A stretch of DNA of 22,555 nucleotides, from NCBI RefSeq assembly GCF_000003605.2, contig NW_003135344.1:81406-103960 (forward strand), written 5' to 3'. Positions 1-11,102 of the stretch are shown here, piece by piece; the first letter of the stretch is position 1, and each line of letters opens with the position of its first letter. The position numbers and the translations under genes were made by a program. A model generated the notes under the pieces. The model worked only from the letters and a program-made list of their open reading frames with translations, searched no databases and had not been told where the DNA came from. The stretch comes from Saccoglossus kowalevskii. Lineage: Eukaryota; Hemichordata; Enteropneusta; Harrimaniidae.

Positions 1-80
1 AAAATGTTGAATGTAAGATGAAAATGTTGAATGTAAGATGGAAATGTTGAATGCGAGATGAAAATGTTGAATGTAGGACG
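1..80. repeat. 20-bp tandem repeat, four copies, cut by the window edge
   Basis: Four head-to-tail copies of a 20-bp unit (consensus AAAATGTTGAATGTAAGATG) fill the first 80 bases. Copies 1 and 2 are identical, copy 3 has a few changes and copy 4 ends GGACG. The next 20 bases keep only a weak resemblance. The array probably continues to the left of the window. It lies inside the intron of the receptor gene and codes for nothing visible. Confidence 0.9.
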
Positions 81-1130
81 CAAAGGATGAAGCATGATGA
101 AAGTATTTAATATACTGGACTGTTCTTTGACGCGTCATCATGTCAGTAGCGTGAGATCATGACAAATCACTATTAACGAGACGGGTGATCGTATCGCATT
201 ATCCCACATTAGTACCAATATTTACGACTCAAAGATTAGCATCTGACAAAAAGCTAATGCATCTCAATTGAGGTGTCGTTAAAAGGATCAATTATTACCG
301 TAATAAACATTACTGAATCTCAACCACTAACGATTTTCTGTCAGGGCAATTGACGCTATAAAAACAGGCAAATTAGAGCGAACTCGACCGTACATAAATC
401 GTTCGGGCTAGCTTTCACGCCGGTGTGATGTCAAACTCGTGCGACTCCTCGTCTCCGACAAACAATGAGACAGCCGGCGCGTACGAAATCGTACATGAAA
501 CGATGTTGTCAATTAACCTGTAGTTGATAAATTTCTTATGCTCGATTTCACAGCACTATATCTCGCATCGTAATTGAGAATATGTAGGCAGTGCTCACCG
601 TTTACAACCAAATTACTCCATAATTACATGTTCGTTTTACGTTTACGCAGTTTAGTTTATTTGTTTACCATGGAGTTAATGGCCCCGATTCATGCAATAC
701 GTGTCAAAATGTCATACTGGTTAAAGGAATCATCATTTACTTCACCGAATCTGTCTGCGACATGTGTTAAAGATCAGAAAAGTGGCAACCATTTTCACTG
801 AAGCCTAACGGTCTAATTGTGGCTCGGAGTACGCTGTATTCAACTACACTAACGTATTTTTTACTTGGGAGATTTGTCTAATACTTGTAAACCTATAATG
901 AATGTATACACAACAAAAGGTAGCCGAGGTACTGTGCTACTGCGTAGATTTGCTCTTGTTTGAGATTTGTTGAATAACGAGGCCGTATTATCGTTTACTT
1001 TTCACCGAGTCATAAAGAAAATTGCTTATCAACTGGAATTGTTCTAATGGAATAATACATCACGTGACACAGAATATAGTTATGATAACTGCATACGTAC
1101 AGATCGAAATGAACTGTGTAGTAGATGTAA

Positions 1131-1655
1131 GCATGTACATATAATTGCATAGCATGTGTATAGCATGTACATATCATTGAATAGCATGTACATAGCATGT
1201 ACATATCATTGCATATCATGTACATATCATTGCATAGCATGTACATAGCATGTACATATCATTTCCTAGCACGCACAAAACATGTACATTTAATTGCATA
1301 GCATGTACATATCATTGCATAGCATGTGTATAGCATGTACATATCATTGAATAGCATGTACATAGCATGTACATATCATTGCATATCATGTACATTTAAT
1401 TGCATAGCATGTACATAGCATGTACATATCATTGCATAGCATGTGCATAGCATGTACATATCATTGCATAGCTTGTACATAGCATGTTCATATCATTGCA
1501 TAGCATGTACATCGCATGTACATATCGTTGCATAGCATGTGCATAGAATAGCATGTACATAGCATGTATATATCATTGCATAGCATGTGCATATCATTGC
1601 ATAGCATGTACATAGCATCTACATAGCATCTTCATAGCATTGTATAGCATGTATA
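1131..1655. repeat. ATGTACAT-based minisatellite with 170-bp higher-order period
   Basis: About 525 bp are built from variants of two short modules, GCATAGCATGTACAT and ATATCATT. The core ATGTACAT is its own reverse complement, so the array is full of short palindromes. A higher-order pattern is visible: bases 1131-1260 match 1301-1430 at an offset of exactly 170, with about three mismatches by eye before 1260. Units toward the right end (about 1600-1655) are more degenerate. A minus-strand open frame here (1246-1010, repeating MYMLCND-like residues) is only the translation of the repeat. Confidence 0.9.
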
Positions 1656-4077
1656 TTCTTTGGTACAATGAAATTAATAATGACTCAGTTTTGCATAAAT
1701 ATTACAGCTCGAAAAGTGACAAAAAACGCAGCTTCATATATAATATTTCTGTACACAAAACATTGCGAAATGTTGGTTAAATATCCACCATAGAGAGAAA
1801 CACTCACTTGTTGAAATTGAAAATATCTGGGATGTTAATATTGTGAAAATATGAAACAAAAAAAATTAAATTAAATATGTGAAATACTGATATTTGGTTG
1901 GAGACATTACGTTAGCGTCTCTTCAATTCAGCTTTGCTTTGACTAAGTCGTATGACGTTACCCAGTCATAACATGACATCAGCTGTCGCTGCACTGGTGT
2001 CTCTATTTTTAACATCTGTGCCACTTGTGCTTGAGAGGCACTTCTTTCTAAATATCTCATTTGAAAATCTGAATTGGGTAATTATTTTGTCTGTTTTTGA
2101 TTTTAAAATATTGATATTCAGTTATCGTGTTGTGCAGAGTGTCATCAGCAGCTGTTTCAATGCATTTTACGTAACTGATTGTCTTCTCGTTTGGAGTGGA
2201 AATATCATATAACGTAAGTAAGACGTACGCCACAACAGTAATGGCTATGAGATGAAATGTACAAAAGTAAAAACAAGCACAGACAGACGAGTACAATGGA
2301 AAAGGATTTTACCGGGTGTACGCGTTGACGAAGAGGGTTCATGAAATATCCATAGGTTTATATGTGAAATGGGCATGAGTGAAAATACATAACATATTAA
2401 AAAAAATATTATTTCATCAGTTCAAATTTTTACAACAACACTCCAGAAAATCATCGTCGTGTCTAGGGGCGCATTTATCTATTTTGTAATGCTCCCCTTG
2501 CCCAGAATGACCCGGATTCACGTTAATGTAGTACATTTCGCTGACACGCTCTGGATTCCTGGGTAAATTGTAAGTTATCTTTCATTGGTTGCTTGGCAAC
2601 AACGGATTTCTGTAGTGCGGATAAAGAAAAAATTAACAAATTGTGCATTGCTTTAAATTTATCTCCTGTTTTTGTTTTGTTTTCCAGACAGCTGGATATA
2701 GACATGTCCATGGCAAGGTTTGATTGGTGTGTTAAAATCATCAAATAAATATATTTCATGTCCATATCAGGTTATCCATGGTTTAAACCGGATCTAAGGA
2801 TAGACGATGTAGCGTCTGACGTATTTATACTCAGACAGCTGAGTTCAAATCATCTAATAGATTAGAGGAGTGACACAATAAATTACATTTATTTTTAGGC
2901 ACAATGATAGTATCTGCTATTGAGGAACACCGTTTTTTTTTTCCAGCAATGTCTCTGTGAAAAAAAAAGCACATAACGGCTGATGTAATTCGTCTGATTA
3001 AGTTCCACACAAAATAATCAGATCTTCGACTCGAGGTTTACTGAATTATATTAGGCAGAGTACAGCTGAGATATGCAGAGTATATACAAGGATTTGCGAA
3101 GGCCGGATACAAGATAACACGGCAGTTAACGCAAACAATATCACTCTTATCTGCGGACAGGTATGTGGAGGTTTCAGTAGCTGTAAATAGGCGTGACCGC
3201 GCATCGCTCGAACAGTTGGTACGAATGCAATTAAATTATCATGCAATGACGTAATTCATCTCAAGTGGGTTCCGGAAATACAATTCCAATGTTGATGTAA
3301 CAGGTCATATGTTTGTTTTCGTGTTGTGAAGTATTTACATTGCACGGTGTGTAATGGAACAGTGATGATTTCAAATATGTTAGGAAACACTTATAAATGA
3401 CATGATGTGAAGGATTATATATGCCACCGTCCCTCACTGCGATAGCATGCCATGTACAACCGAGGACAGAATACCGTGTCCGATTCGTGTACTTTCTGAC
3501 TGTAGAAGCGCCTGTCGCACGCCAAGGGTCGTGTGCGCGTGCCGACGGTGCTACTTTGTGGTGTCAACTATTGTCGATGTATTGTAAAAAGTATGGAAGT
3601 TTGTGAAATAAGAAAGAGTTTCTATTGAAAAAAGGACATGGCGCAAAACGTTATTTTAAAACAACGTGATGCTATTGTGTGCATTCAACGCGTTCACAGA
3701 CTCGCAGCGTGCGTTCAACGAGCATGTCATTATGTCATCAGTTGTAGTATTCTAGTATATATATATGTTGCGTAATTGTGGGTGGTTCCATATGATCCTG
3801 GAATGAAGTTCTCTAGTTACGGCCGAATAAGTGATGAGCTAGTGTTGTTTATTAGCTTTGGGATATTTTAACTCACTATACATTGGGGTATAGTTTACAT
3901 GACTTAAGCTTGTTTGCATATTTGTATGTGACGATAAGATAATTTGCATATTGGTGTTACGATTTAGAGAATGGAAGCACGGATGATCAAATGAGGAACC
4001 AAAACTATTTCATTTACAATTTAATGGACATAAACAAAGCTACAAATATGTGTCAAATATCAATGAAAACTGAAATG
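1656..4077. other. Intronic AT-rich sequence without recognised gene
   Basis: No coding similarity was recognised on either strand. One local oddity is a T10 tract (2933-2942) facing an A9 tract (2960-2968), with CCGTT and AACGG at the outer ends, which could fold as a hairpin. A short (TA)n run lies near 3757-3766. A 61-codon open frame at 3421-3606 sits in a slightly CpG-richer patch (about 3500-3550), but it has no recognisable motif and no evident splice context. Confidence 0.6.
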
Positions 4078-4318
4078 AAGTTTAGGCAATAATAAATAAG
4101 TACGATCAATAATAAATGAACTCCGCGCATCGATGTTGTCAAGGCAATAATGAATGAAGTTCGGGAGATAATAAATGAGGTGCGTGTAATATTACATAAA
4201 GTCTGGGCAATAATACATGAGTCAAGGCAGGGCAATAATAAATAAAGTCCAGGCATTAATAAATAAAGTCCAGGCATTAATAAATAAGTCCAGGTATTAA
4301 TAAATGGGGGGGGCAATA
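4078..4318. repeat. Degenerate ~22-bp minisatellite
   Basis: About ten imperfect units resemble AAGTCCAGGCAATAATAAAT, with lengths of 21-24 bp. The three units around 4240-4300 are nearly identical, while the left ones (4085-4220) have diverged. The array ends in a G8 run (4306-4313) followed by one more CAATAA. The minus-strand frame through it (repeating LLMPGLY-like residues, 4382-4053) is a by-product of the repeat and not a gene. Confidence 0.85.
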
Positions 4319-6496
4319 ACAACGTGTGATCACACATTAAAATAATAGTATTATTGATTGTGTTCGCAACTTCTGTGCACACACTGAATATAATTTATAG
4401 CCGTAAATGACGTTAAGTACGGTATTATATTACAACTTATTTGATATAGATGAAAATATATTCATTATTAATGCATAGTAATCAGTTTGTAAAGAAAACA
4501 AATTGCATAGATTGATCAGAATCGAAATGTCAGGTGTCAAATAGATACATGAGTTAAGGGGTACTCCACGCTTGAACGGAAATTCCAATTATACACTGAA
4601 TAAATACTGTACTGATATTATTACAAGCGTAAAGTGATTTATTGGAAATGTATAATTAGTTTTAATAATGATAGTGTGGTTGCTTGTTTTTGGTTACTGA
4701 TGTATCGGGAATGTATGACATTTGGAATTACGTAAGATGTCAGCAACGCCAGACGAATCTCGCGCGTTATTTCTGTTGTAGCCTGTAGTGTGGAAATGTA
4801 CAACGTATAATCGATATGGTACAGATGATGAAACGGACAATGGCTTGTCAACATTTTTATTTTCGAATTCTTATTTAAAAAATCTCAGTTTCTATGAAGG
4901 TTCAACCCAACTTGTGTGGGGGAAAAGTTAGTTTGATAACCCGACTTTGTTATCTGAAGTTTGTAAGCAAGATTCATGTTTATCTAGAGCATCTAACCTT
5001 TTTTTCTTATTTTACATAAGCATTTTTGCATTGTTATATTTATTCTAGTCCCTGTATCTTACTGCCTGGTTCCAACAATTGGGATTTTGCTTGTTAATCG
5101 TTTTCGACCTTTAAACTTCAAAATCAATTGTATATCTATATAGTTTCAGTTTGTCCAATATTTTATTTTCATAAATTTTGACTAAGACCTAGAGGTAAAG
5201 AGGGAAATGTGGTAATTTGATTTAAATTAGCAATGCGTTAACAGATTTACCTAATAACGAGCAAATGTGACAACAAAATTATTGATAGCAATTATTCAAA
5301 TCACAAGTTGGACACCCGAAATAAATTCGATATTGGTACCACTTTTCTCTCAATTTTCATTATCCAATCTCAGCGATTGGCCGTACGTTTGAATAAGTCA
5401 ATTAGCACTGCCGTGGGACCTCTTGGGTTGCATGGATCGTGGTATCGTGGTAATTACAGGAAATGTTCGAAAACGTGTTATTTTCAAATGGTCATATGAC
5501 ACGCGCGAGATCGTGCTTTTTTTTCTTGCTTAAAAGAAAAATTGCATCGCAATGCTGTTACAAGATCTTCGCCAATGTTTCATATGTTTACATTGGATGT
5601 TAGATTTCCTGATACATTGTGTGTGCCATTGTTAAGTTTCAATTCAAAGACTTGTACAATTGTTGAATATAGAAACCCGTTTCTTGTTAAATATAACTCA
5701 ACATTACACTCCATGCTAAAGTTATTGTCTTCAGTTCCTTTCACTAATCTCCTCAATAAAATGCCTTAGGGTATTGCTATTTTGCAAGAGCGCGTCCACT
5801 TACTTTTCCAAATCATTCAAAGCCAAAGTAAACTTGAACTTTCACAACTCGCATAATTTGTTAAAGATTAATTTTTAAATTTTGATCAGGATCGGTGAGC
5901 AACACAAAATTATGTTCATTTGATTCGTAACTTACAAAAAAAAAGTATTGTAAACAACATATCAAAATATATCTGTGCGACGTAAAAGTCTGTTTGAGTG
6001 TATTTGATTTCTAGTTATTTAGCAACGAATAAAGTGAATGTTCATTTACCACCAAATTTGACATTAAAATGAGTTATTTATCCCAACAATTACGCAGTAG
6101 CGTTATAGACATTCGTAACAATAATGCCACCATGCCCCATACTGTAATCACAGTTCCTGTGTACTATTCAATAATAGAACGGCCGTCGGTTAATAGGCGG
6201 TAAGAATACTCTTCTCGCTGCTTCATGGGAGTTGGACAATGCGCTAACATGCATGTCTGCAACGTACATGAATGAAATTGAACAGTGTAATTTTGTTGGC
6301 GCGAGTGAAAATTCCCTAAGATATTGATTCCCGTAAATGAATCGTGCAGTCTTTAATCATACGTTTCTTTTATGCGAGTCGTCTATTCATTATGCGGGTA
6401 TCCAGTACGCATGAGTAGTTTTGCATACCCAGCGCACAGCCCCAATCATGCGAGTTACTGACGATGGACGTCAGCCAGTACGGATTTCTTATTCGC
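4319..6496. other. Intronic sequence without recognised gene
   Basis: AT-rich sequence. Small open frames at 5308-5499, 5542-5769 and, on the minus strand, 4854-4639 show no domain, repeat or splice-supported structure, so I do not annotate them. No tRNA, structured RNA or transposon signature was recognised. Confidence 0.55.
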
Positions 6497-6588
6497 GAAG
6501 CAGTTGTCGTCACGCGGCGCGCGTTTCGCGTTTTCGGATAACCGAATAACGTCTCTTACACGCGTTGACGCGCCGCGACGACGACTTC
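6497..6588. repeat. CpG-rich imperfect inverted repeat (hairpin)
   Basis: The left arm at about 6497-6523 (GTCGTC and GCGGCGCG boxes) is matched by the right arm at 6569-6588 (CGCGCCGCG, GACGAC, TTC). Pairing is about 18 base pairs, with two small bulges and one G-T pair. The loop carries a smaller perfect stem, TTCGG/CCGAA, at 6533-6546. The segment is dense in CG dinucleotides and stands out sharply from the AT-rich surroundings. Its function is unknown. A promoter or CpG-rich regulatory patch, or a structured transcript, are both possible. Confidence 0.6.
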
Positions 6589-7599
6589 CTTTAAAACCGG
6601 ATTCAGTCCCCGTGGCTGTAACGAAATGTTACTTCACTTTATATTCTTACACGCTGTTTATGGTTATAAATGTCAACTTAGCATTCTTGTTATCACGTGA
6701 CTTCCGTCATCAATGATAGTGCATGTACTCTCTAGTAGCGCAACCTTGTTAACAACGCATGACCCTTGCTCTGGCGACAAATCAAAACAAGTTACCGCAG
6801 AGTATATCAAGACCCAAATTATGTGCTATAATTTAGTTTTTCGAGCTCCATTTGGACTTGTCATATTTAATCATTAGTAGCATTAATTTCTGTCCTTGAG
6901 AATATCCGATTATTAAATTCCCAGCAGTACATATTGCTAACAAAGCCAAACTAATGTTGCAGTAATCTCACTGTTAGTATTATTCTTACACGGGCGTGCT
7001 GCATTGCGTACTCAGTTGAATGGTAGTGTTACAAAGAAATTATAACGAATACTCCACGATATGTGTACGGCAATTGAGACGTTACGTCAGCTCAGAGAGT
7101 GAGGGAATCTCGGGGGATAGTTAATTCGACTGTGTCACTCACCCTCGGCATGTCGCACGTTTCATCAAACATTTCAGTGAAGAATAAACAGGGTCAATGA
7201 TATTCAAAACTGTGTTTAATCAATGTCCTACTAAAGGGACTGTTGTATGTTCCTACGGTCACACGTGTTTGTATTGGAGCCATACCCATACAATACGTAT
7301 AATACCCTAAAGACCGCGTATACAAACCATCCCCGTAAACACTGCACCACTCCGTCGTACAACTCACGCCGCGTAAAAATTGTACAGAATGTACAGTTTA
7401 ATTTGTATTCACTGCCACATTTACAGTCTCGCAATCAAGGTACATTCTACTACAGCGCGTTCTGCAGCATGCATCGGAACTTCAAAGCTTAAATCTATTA
7501 CTGTGTTCGCACAAATTAAGTTTTAAACGGCAAAATATGTGATCATACATTCCTGTTTTTTAACCTTTACAAAATTATGTCAGCGATAATGAGAACAAA
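6589..7599. other. Intronic sequence between hairpin and receptor exon
   Basis: No gene, repeat or structured RNA was recognised. Overlapping open frames on both strands at 7231-7492 are mutual shadows with no recognisable product. Confidence 0.5.
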
Positions 7600-7606
7600 A
7601 CTTACT
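7600..7606 (-). other. Splice donor of the receptor exon
   Basis: On the minus strand the exon ends ...GCTAGAA and the intron opens with GTAAGT (7605 down to 7600), an exact consensus donor. Family similarity also ends here: reading through adds only nine unrelated codons before a stop. The junction falls after the first base of codon 258 (phase 1). Confidence 0.85.
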
Positions 7607-8377
7607 TCTAGCATTTGGTATCACCGTTTCCTTGAGTATTTCTGTATAATCAGGATCGTCCTCCTCAATAAATTTTTGGTACCCAGCGTAGTCCTTGCCA
7701 GGGTCGTACCAACCGGCTCCGTGAAACAAATGAAACAGGGCACCGCCGAACAGCCAGCAGTCTCTGTACAGAGACACGTCTTTGTCATTATGAAGAATCG
7801 CGGTTGTATTCCACTGGAAATGACGGAAAATTGACATAGTAAATTCGGCCATTTTCAAGAAGGGGCCGTGTACCCGAGTTAAGGTACTAAAATCGGCCAT
7901 GTCTTTCATGCCGAATTCCTTCGCTTTGGCGCCAGTCGTCAAAAAAGGTATATCCCAGTGAGCGGCGAATCTGGCGACGGCTGCGGCGGCATAGTCACAC
8001 GCTGGTCCGAAAAATACGTCCACTTGTTTCTCCGTAATGAATTCCACGGCGCGAATCGGAGATACGAGATTAGAGCAAGCTGAATCGGCCTTTCTAATAG
8101 CCAGAGTTACATTTCGTCCTCCGAAGAAATCTTCTTGCGATTTAATCCCCTCAACGGCGATGTCGATTGCAGGACATACCATTTCAAACCTGTATGGATA
8201 GTGTCGTATTTCTGGTGGCTGGTCAGTGTCTTTTGGAAGGATGACGGCCATTTTAACTTGAGTGAAGTCGTTGCCGTCGGGAACGATAGTTTCGGACGAC
8301 GCACTGTGTGCATATTCGTACTGGAAGAACGCAAATATAAAGAAGAACCACCGATATAAAACCATGTAACCAACCAT
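7606..8377 (-). CDS. Natriuretic-peptide-receptor-like protein, first coding exon (partial)
   Basis: This exon encodes the start of a cell-surface receptor of the ANF-receptor family (receptor guanylyl cyclases NPR-A/NPR-B and the clearance receptor NPR-C). Codons 1-257 are present. Residues 6-18 form a hydrophobic core, and signal-peptide cleavage is likely near residue 26. From about residue 41 the type-1 periplasmic-binding-like ligand domain begins. Family hallmarks are FFGPACDYAAA (122-132), RFAAHWDIPFLTTGA (136-150) and FGMKD...LTR (155-168). C101 and C127 match the conserved first-loop disulfide, and C207 should pair with a cysteine in exon 2. N-glycosylation sequons lie at N89 and N190. 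C68 (VCPAID) replaces the glycine seen in vertebrate VGPA and looks unpaired. I chose ATG 8377 because A at -3 and G at +4 give a strong context and it sits just before the signal core; the ATG at codon 5 has a weaker context. Transmembrane, kinase-homology and cyclase domains would be off-window, so cyclase and clearance-type receptors cannot be told apart. Confidence 0.9.
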
Positions 8378-10812
8378 GGTTATAGTTTATGAAAACTGGC
8401 AATCCAGTAAAATGCGTAGGACCCCAAATACCGCGGTGTGCCGCAATAAGAGCGATTGCATATACACAAGGTGGTAATTCTAGTATACGGAAGAACGGCG
8501 TCTATTCAACTGCGTGTGGATCGTCGTCGTATACCTATCTCATGAGTATCTGCATAGGTGTACACGAGCCAGACATATTGTGTGCCTACGCTACGCTTAC
8601 CCCTTTATGCTAGCAAGCAGCTTCGACAGGGTGTAATGGTTTTCAGCGAAGGCGACGGATGGTGGAACTCACGAGAATTGTGTATTAAAACGTGTCCATA
8701 TAATGTAGTACCGACAGCATGTACCAACCGTACGGATTGAAAGCACTGTGTAACAATGGTTTGGCCCTTTTTCTCCTCAAGGATTAAGCGAACCACTCAA
8801 GCACCCAATTGCGCACGCGCATATAGATGACACCCGATGTTCATTTTTTAATAATGTACCCCCGATGCCGTGCGATAGTACACTGAGGCGAGTAATCAGC
8901 GTGTTTGTAGATAGTGCTGATATTTTAATTGGCGTGTGATCGCGCTTAGTCGATAGACGGGTTAGCTCAGTTCCGCATTTTTTGCTTGTTTTATTCGATT
9001 TTGAATCCGGGTGGGGGAATTAGTTTTGACTGTAACAGTCTTGTCGTTTTAGGTATTAACTCCGGGTAGATCAAAAAACGGTCACTGAACTTATTTGATA
9101 ATTGTCTTCATATCGTCACTATTTAATAAGCGTCATCAATGTCATTTTGATGAAATGATTGGTATGCTCGTGAATGACTTACGACAATGTTTTAGAAAGA
9201 ACTTCAGAATATATTGTTATGAACTATATATAAAATGTGATAATTTAACAAATCTAGACGGAAACTTTACTTTAAAACGTCGTGGCCAGAGTCACCGCTT
9301 GTTAAATATACTTGTGTTTACGTGCGCTTCGTGGCTTTTATTTGAGTGCCGTTTACAAGCGTGTACACGGAGTGTGAACAGTATTATCGTTTACGCGAAC
9401 TTCACAAGCGCGCTTGGTCTCTTCGCGACGTATTCAACGCTTGTAAACATTGTTTGCTTTTGACGAAAATCGAACACGCGCTATGCGACAACCATCGCTC
9501 TTGCAGGCGCTAATAATAACGCCAGAGTATCATTAAAAGAACAAGCAAAAGCAACGGAACCAATTAGGTGACAAGCCGGGTAGAAATTTGTTTTTCGCAA
9601 TGTCACGCTACTAAACACGTTGACATGTAAAGACACCGTTACCAATTCAGACGTCCACAATAACGTGCTAACATTGCGTGTCAAAACAATAACCCAACCT
9701 TTCATATAAATGGACAGCGAAATTTGAACATACAAGGCGTGAGTAGATGACGACGATGTTTTGTCGATTAGTCGTGGGGTTGTTAAAACTAAGTGATATT
9801 ACAGGGGTTAAAGTCTAAGTCGGGTTACATTAAAATTATATATGGCGCACCGTCCAAAAGAGACATATGTTGATAAATTTATTTGTGTGAGGTTGATGAA
9901 TGCTACGATAAGTTTTCGACCTTTGACCAGACGACACCTGGGGGGTTTATTTCACTTATCAGATAACACTGACTAAGCAAATATCGTCATCACTAAGTAA
10001 TGTATGTGCAACTTGAATGCGTTATATAGGTTAAAAAACGCCCTCTTGAGGTCGCCAATTTACGAAGTTCAGACCCTGGGGAGACCAGATGGTTAACCAA
10101 GTATGGATATGAAAAAAATTCAGCAAACAAGAACGTTGTTTATGTCTCTGGTCGAATCGAGGCAGTTGATGAACTGACGACGGTTGTAAATTGCCAGTGC
10201 CTGTGACTACGTTGTAGTTGCTTCAGTATTTGGATTGATAATGTGAGCGCCCTCTTGTAGTCAGTGTTGTAACAACTTTGTTTTTCGTTAAGTTTTAATG
10301 CGAGATGTATTCTGTTCTAGAAAACTGTTTAAGTTTTAAAATCTTAAACGGAAGTTTATCTGTCAACCAAGTTAATGCACTATATATTGCTACGTTCACA
10401 GCTCTTGTTTACTAGATAAATGTTTATATATGTGATTTTGTATTGAACGCGGGCAGTGGCGGTTTTGGTAAAACTCTTCCGCGATGGCAAGATTAGTGAA
10501 TTTTAGCCAACACTGCTCTGTGCATATATGTCAATATTAATATCTCAAGCAATAACATCAACTCTCGTTAGCACAAACACGCTATATTTTATTATAATTT
10601 CTTGAAATTCCAGAACAAAAAACCAAAAAATTCTTGTCCTCCTTCTTTATCGTGAAAGCAGAAGTTATTTAAACTGTTTGTCGCTGACTACTCCGATTGG
10701 CTTTCTCACAAATGATGTGAATTACTGTTTAATATCAGACAATCAAAATGGGTTTTTGAATTGGCGAATTTTAAATATTTGTTGGATTTTTGGCGGAATA
10801 TTGTGTGAATTC
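8378..10812. other. Upstream region of the receptor gene; no recognised gene
   Basis: The receptor's 5' UTR and promoter should lie here on the minus strand, but I see no convincing TATA box or initiator. A 122-codon plus-strand open frame (9095-9463) has no recognisable domain and begins at a non-ATG codon, so I do not call it a gene. Two same-orientation CGCCCTCTTG motifs (about 10039-10048 and 10248-10257) may be repeat ends or CTCF-like sites. Other open frames (8389-8740, 9735-9481) look like noise. Confidence 0.5.
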
Positions 10813-11102
10813 NNNNNNNNNNNNNNNNNNNNNNNNNNNNNNNNNNNNNNNNNNNNNNNNNNNNNNNNNNNNNNNNNNNNNNNNNNNNNNNNNNNNNNNN
10901 NNNNNNNNNNNNNNNNNNNNNNNNNNNNNNNNNNNNNNNNNNNNNNNNNNNNNNNNNNNNNNNNNNNNNNNNNNNNNNNNNNNNNNNNNNNNNNNNNNNN
11001 NNNNNNNNNNNNNNNNNNNNNNNNNNNNNNNNNNNNNNNNNNNNNNNNNNNNNNNNNNNNNNNNNNNNNNNNNNNNNNNNNNNNNNNNNNNNNNNNNNNN
11101 NN
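10813..11102. other. Assembly gap (290 Ns)
   Basis: There are 290 undetermined bases. The last known bases on the left form a complete EcoRI site, GAATTC (10807-10812). The real gap length may differ from 290. Any open frame crossing it is an artefact of the Ns. Confidence 0.98.

Larger units (their letters stand above)
1..7605 (-). other. First intron (partial) of the receptor gene on the minus strand
   Basis: Reading the minus strand from the receptor exon, a consensus donor GTAAGT begins at 7605, in phase 1 after codon 257. I found no minus-strand continuation of the ligand-binding domain between 7600 and 1, so the intron is at least 7.6 kb and exon 2 is off the left edge. Its content is AT-rich. 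Open frames of 60-110 codons occur in all frames but have no recognisable motifs, and I treat them as chance. Repeats and a hairpin inside it are listed separately. This call depends on the donor being the real one. Confidence 0.75.

Noticed and set aside
1010-1246. 78-codon minus-strand open frame
   Set aside because: It is a translation of the ATGTACAT minisatellite, with repetitive MYMLCND-type residues. It is not a gene.
2390-2425. Hammerhead ribozyme core (CTGATGA on the minus strand)
   Set aside because: No GAAA partner box or helices follow at suitable spacing. The same failure applies to the CTGATGA strings near 2150 and 3735.
4053-4382. 109-codon minus-strand open frame with repeated LLMPGLY
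   Set aside because: It is a translation of the 22-bp minisatellite.
7577-7834. Plus-strand open frame opposite the receptor exon
   Set aside because: It is a shadow of the minus-strand receptor exon. The other frames over 8107-8373 are shadows too.
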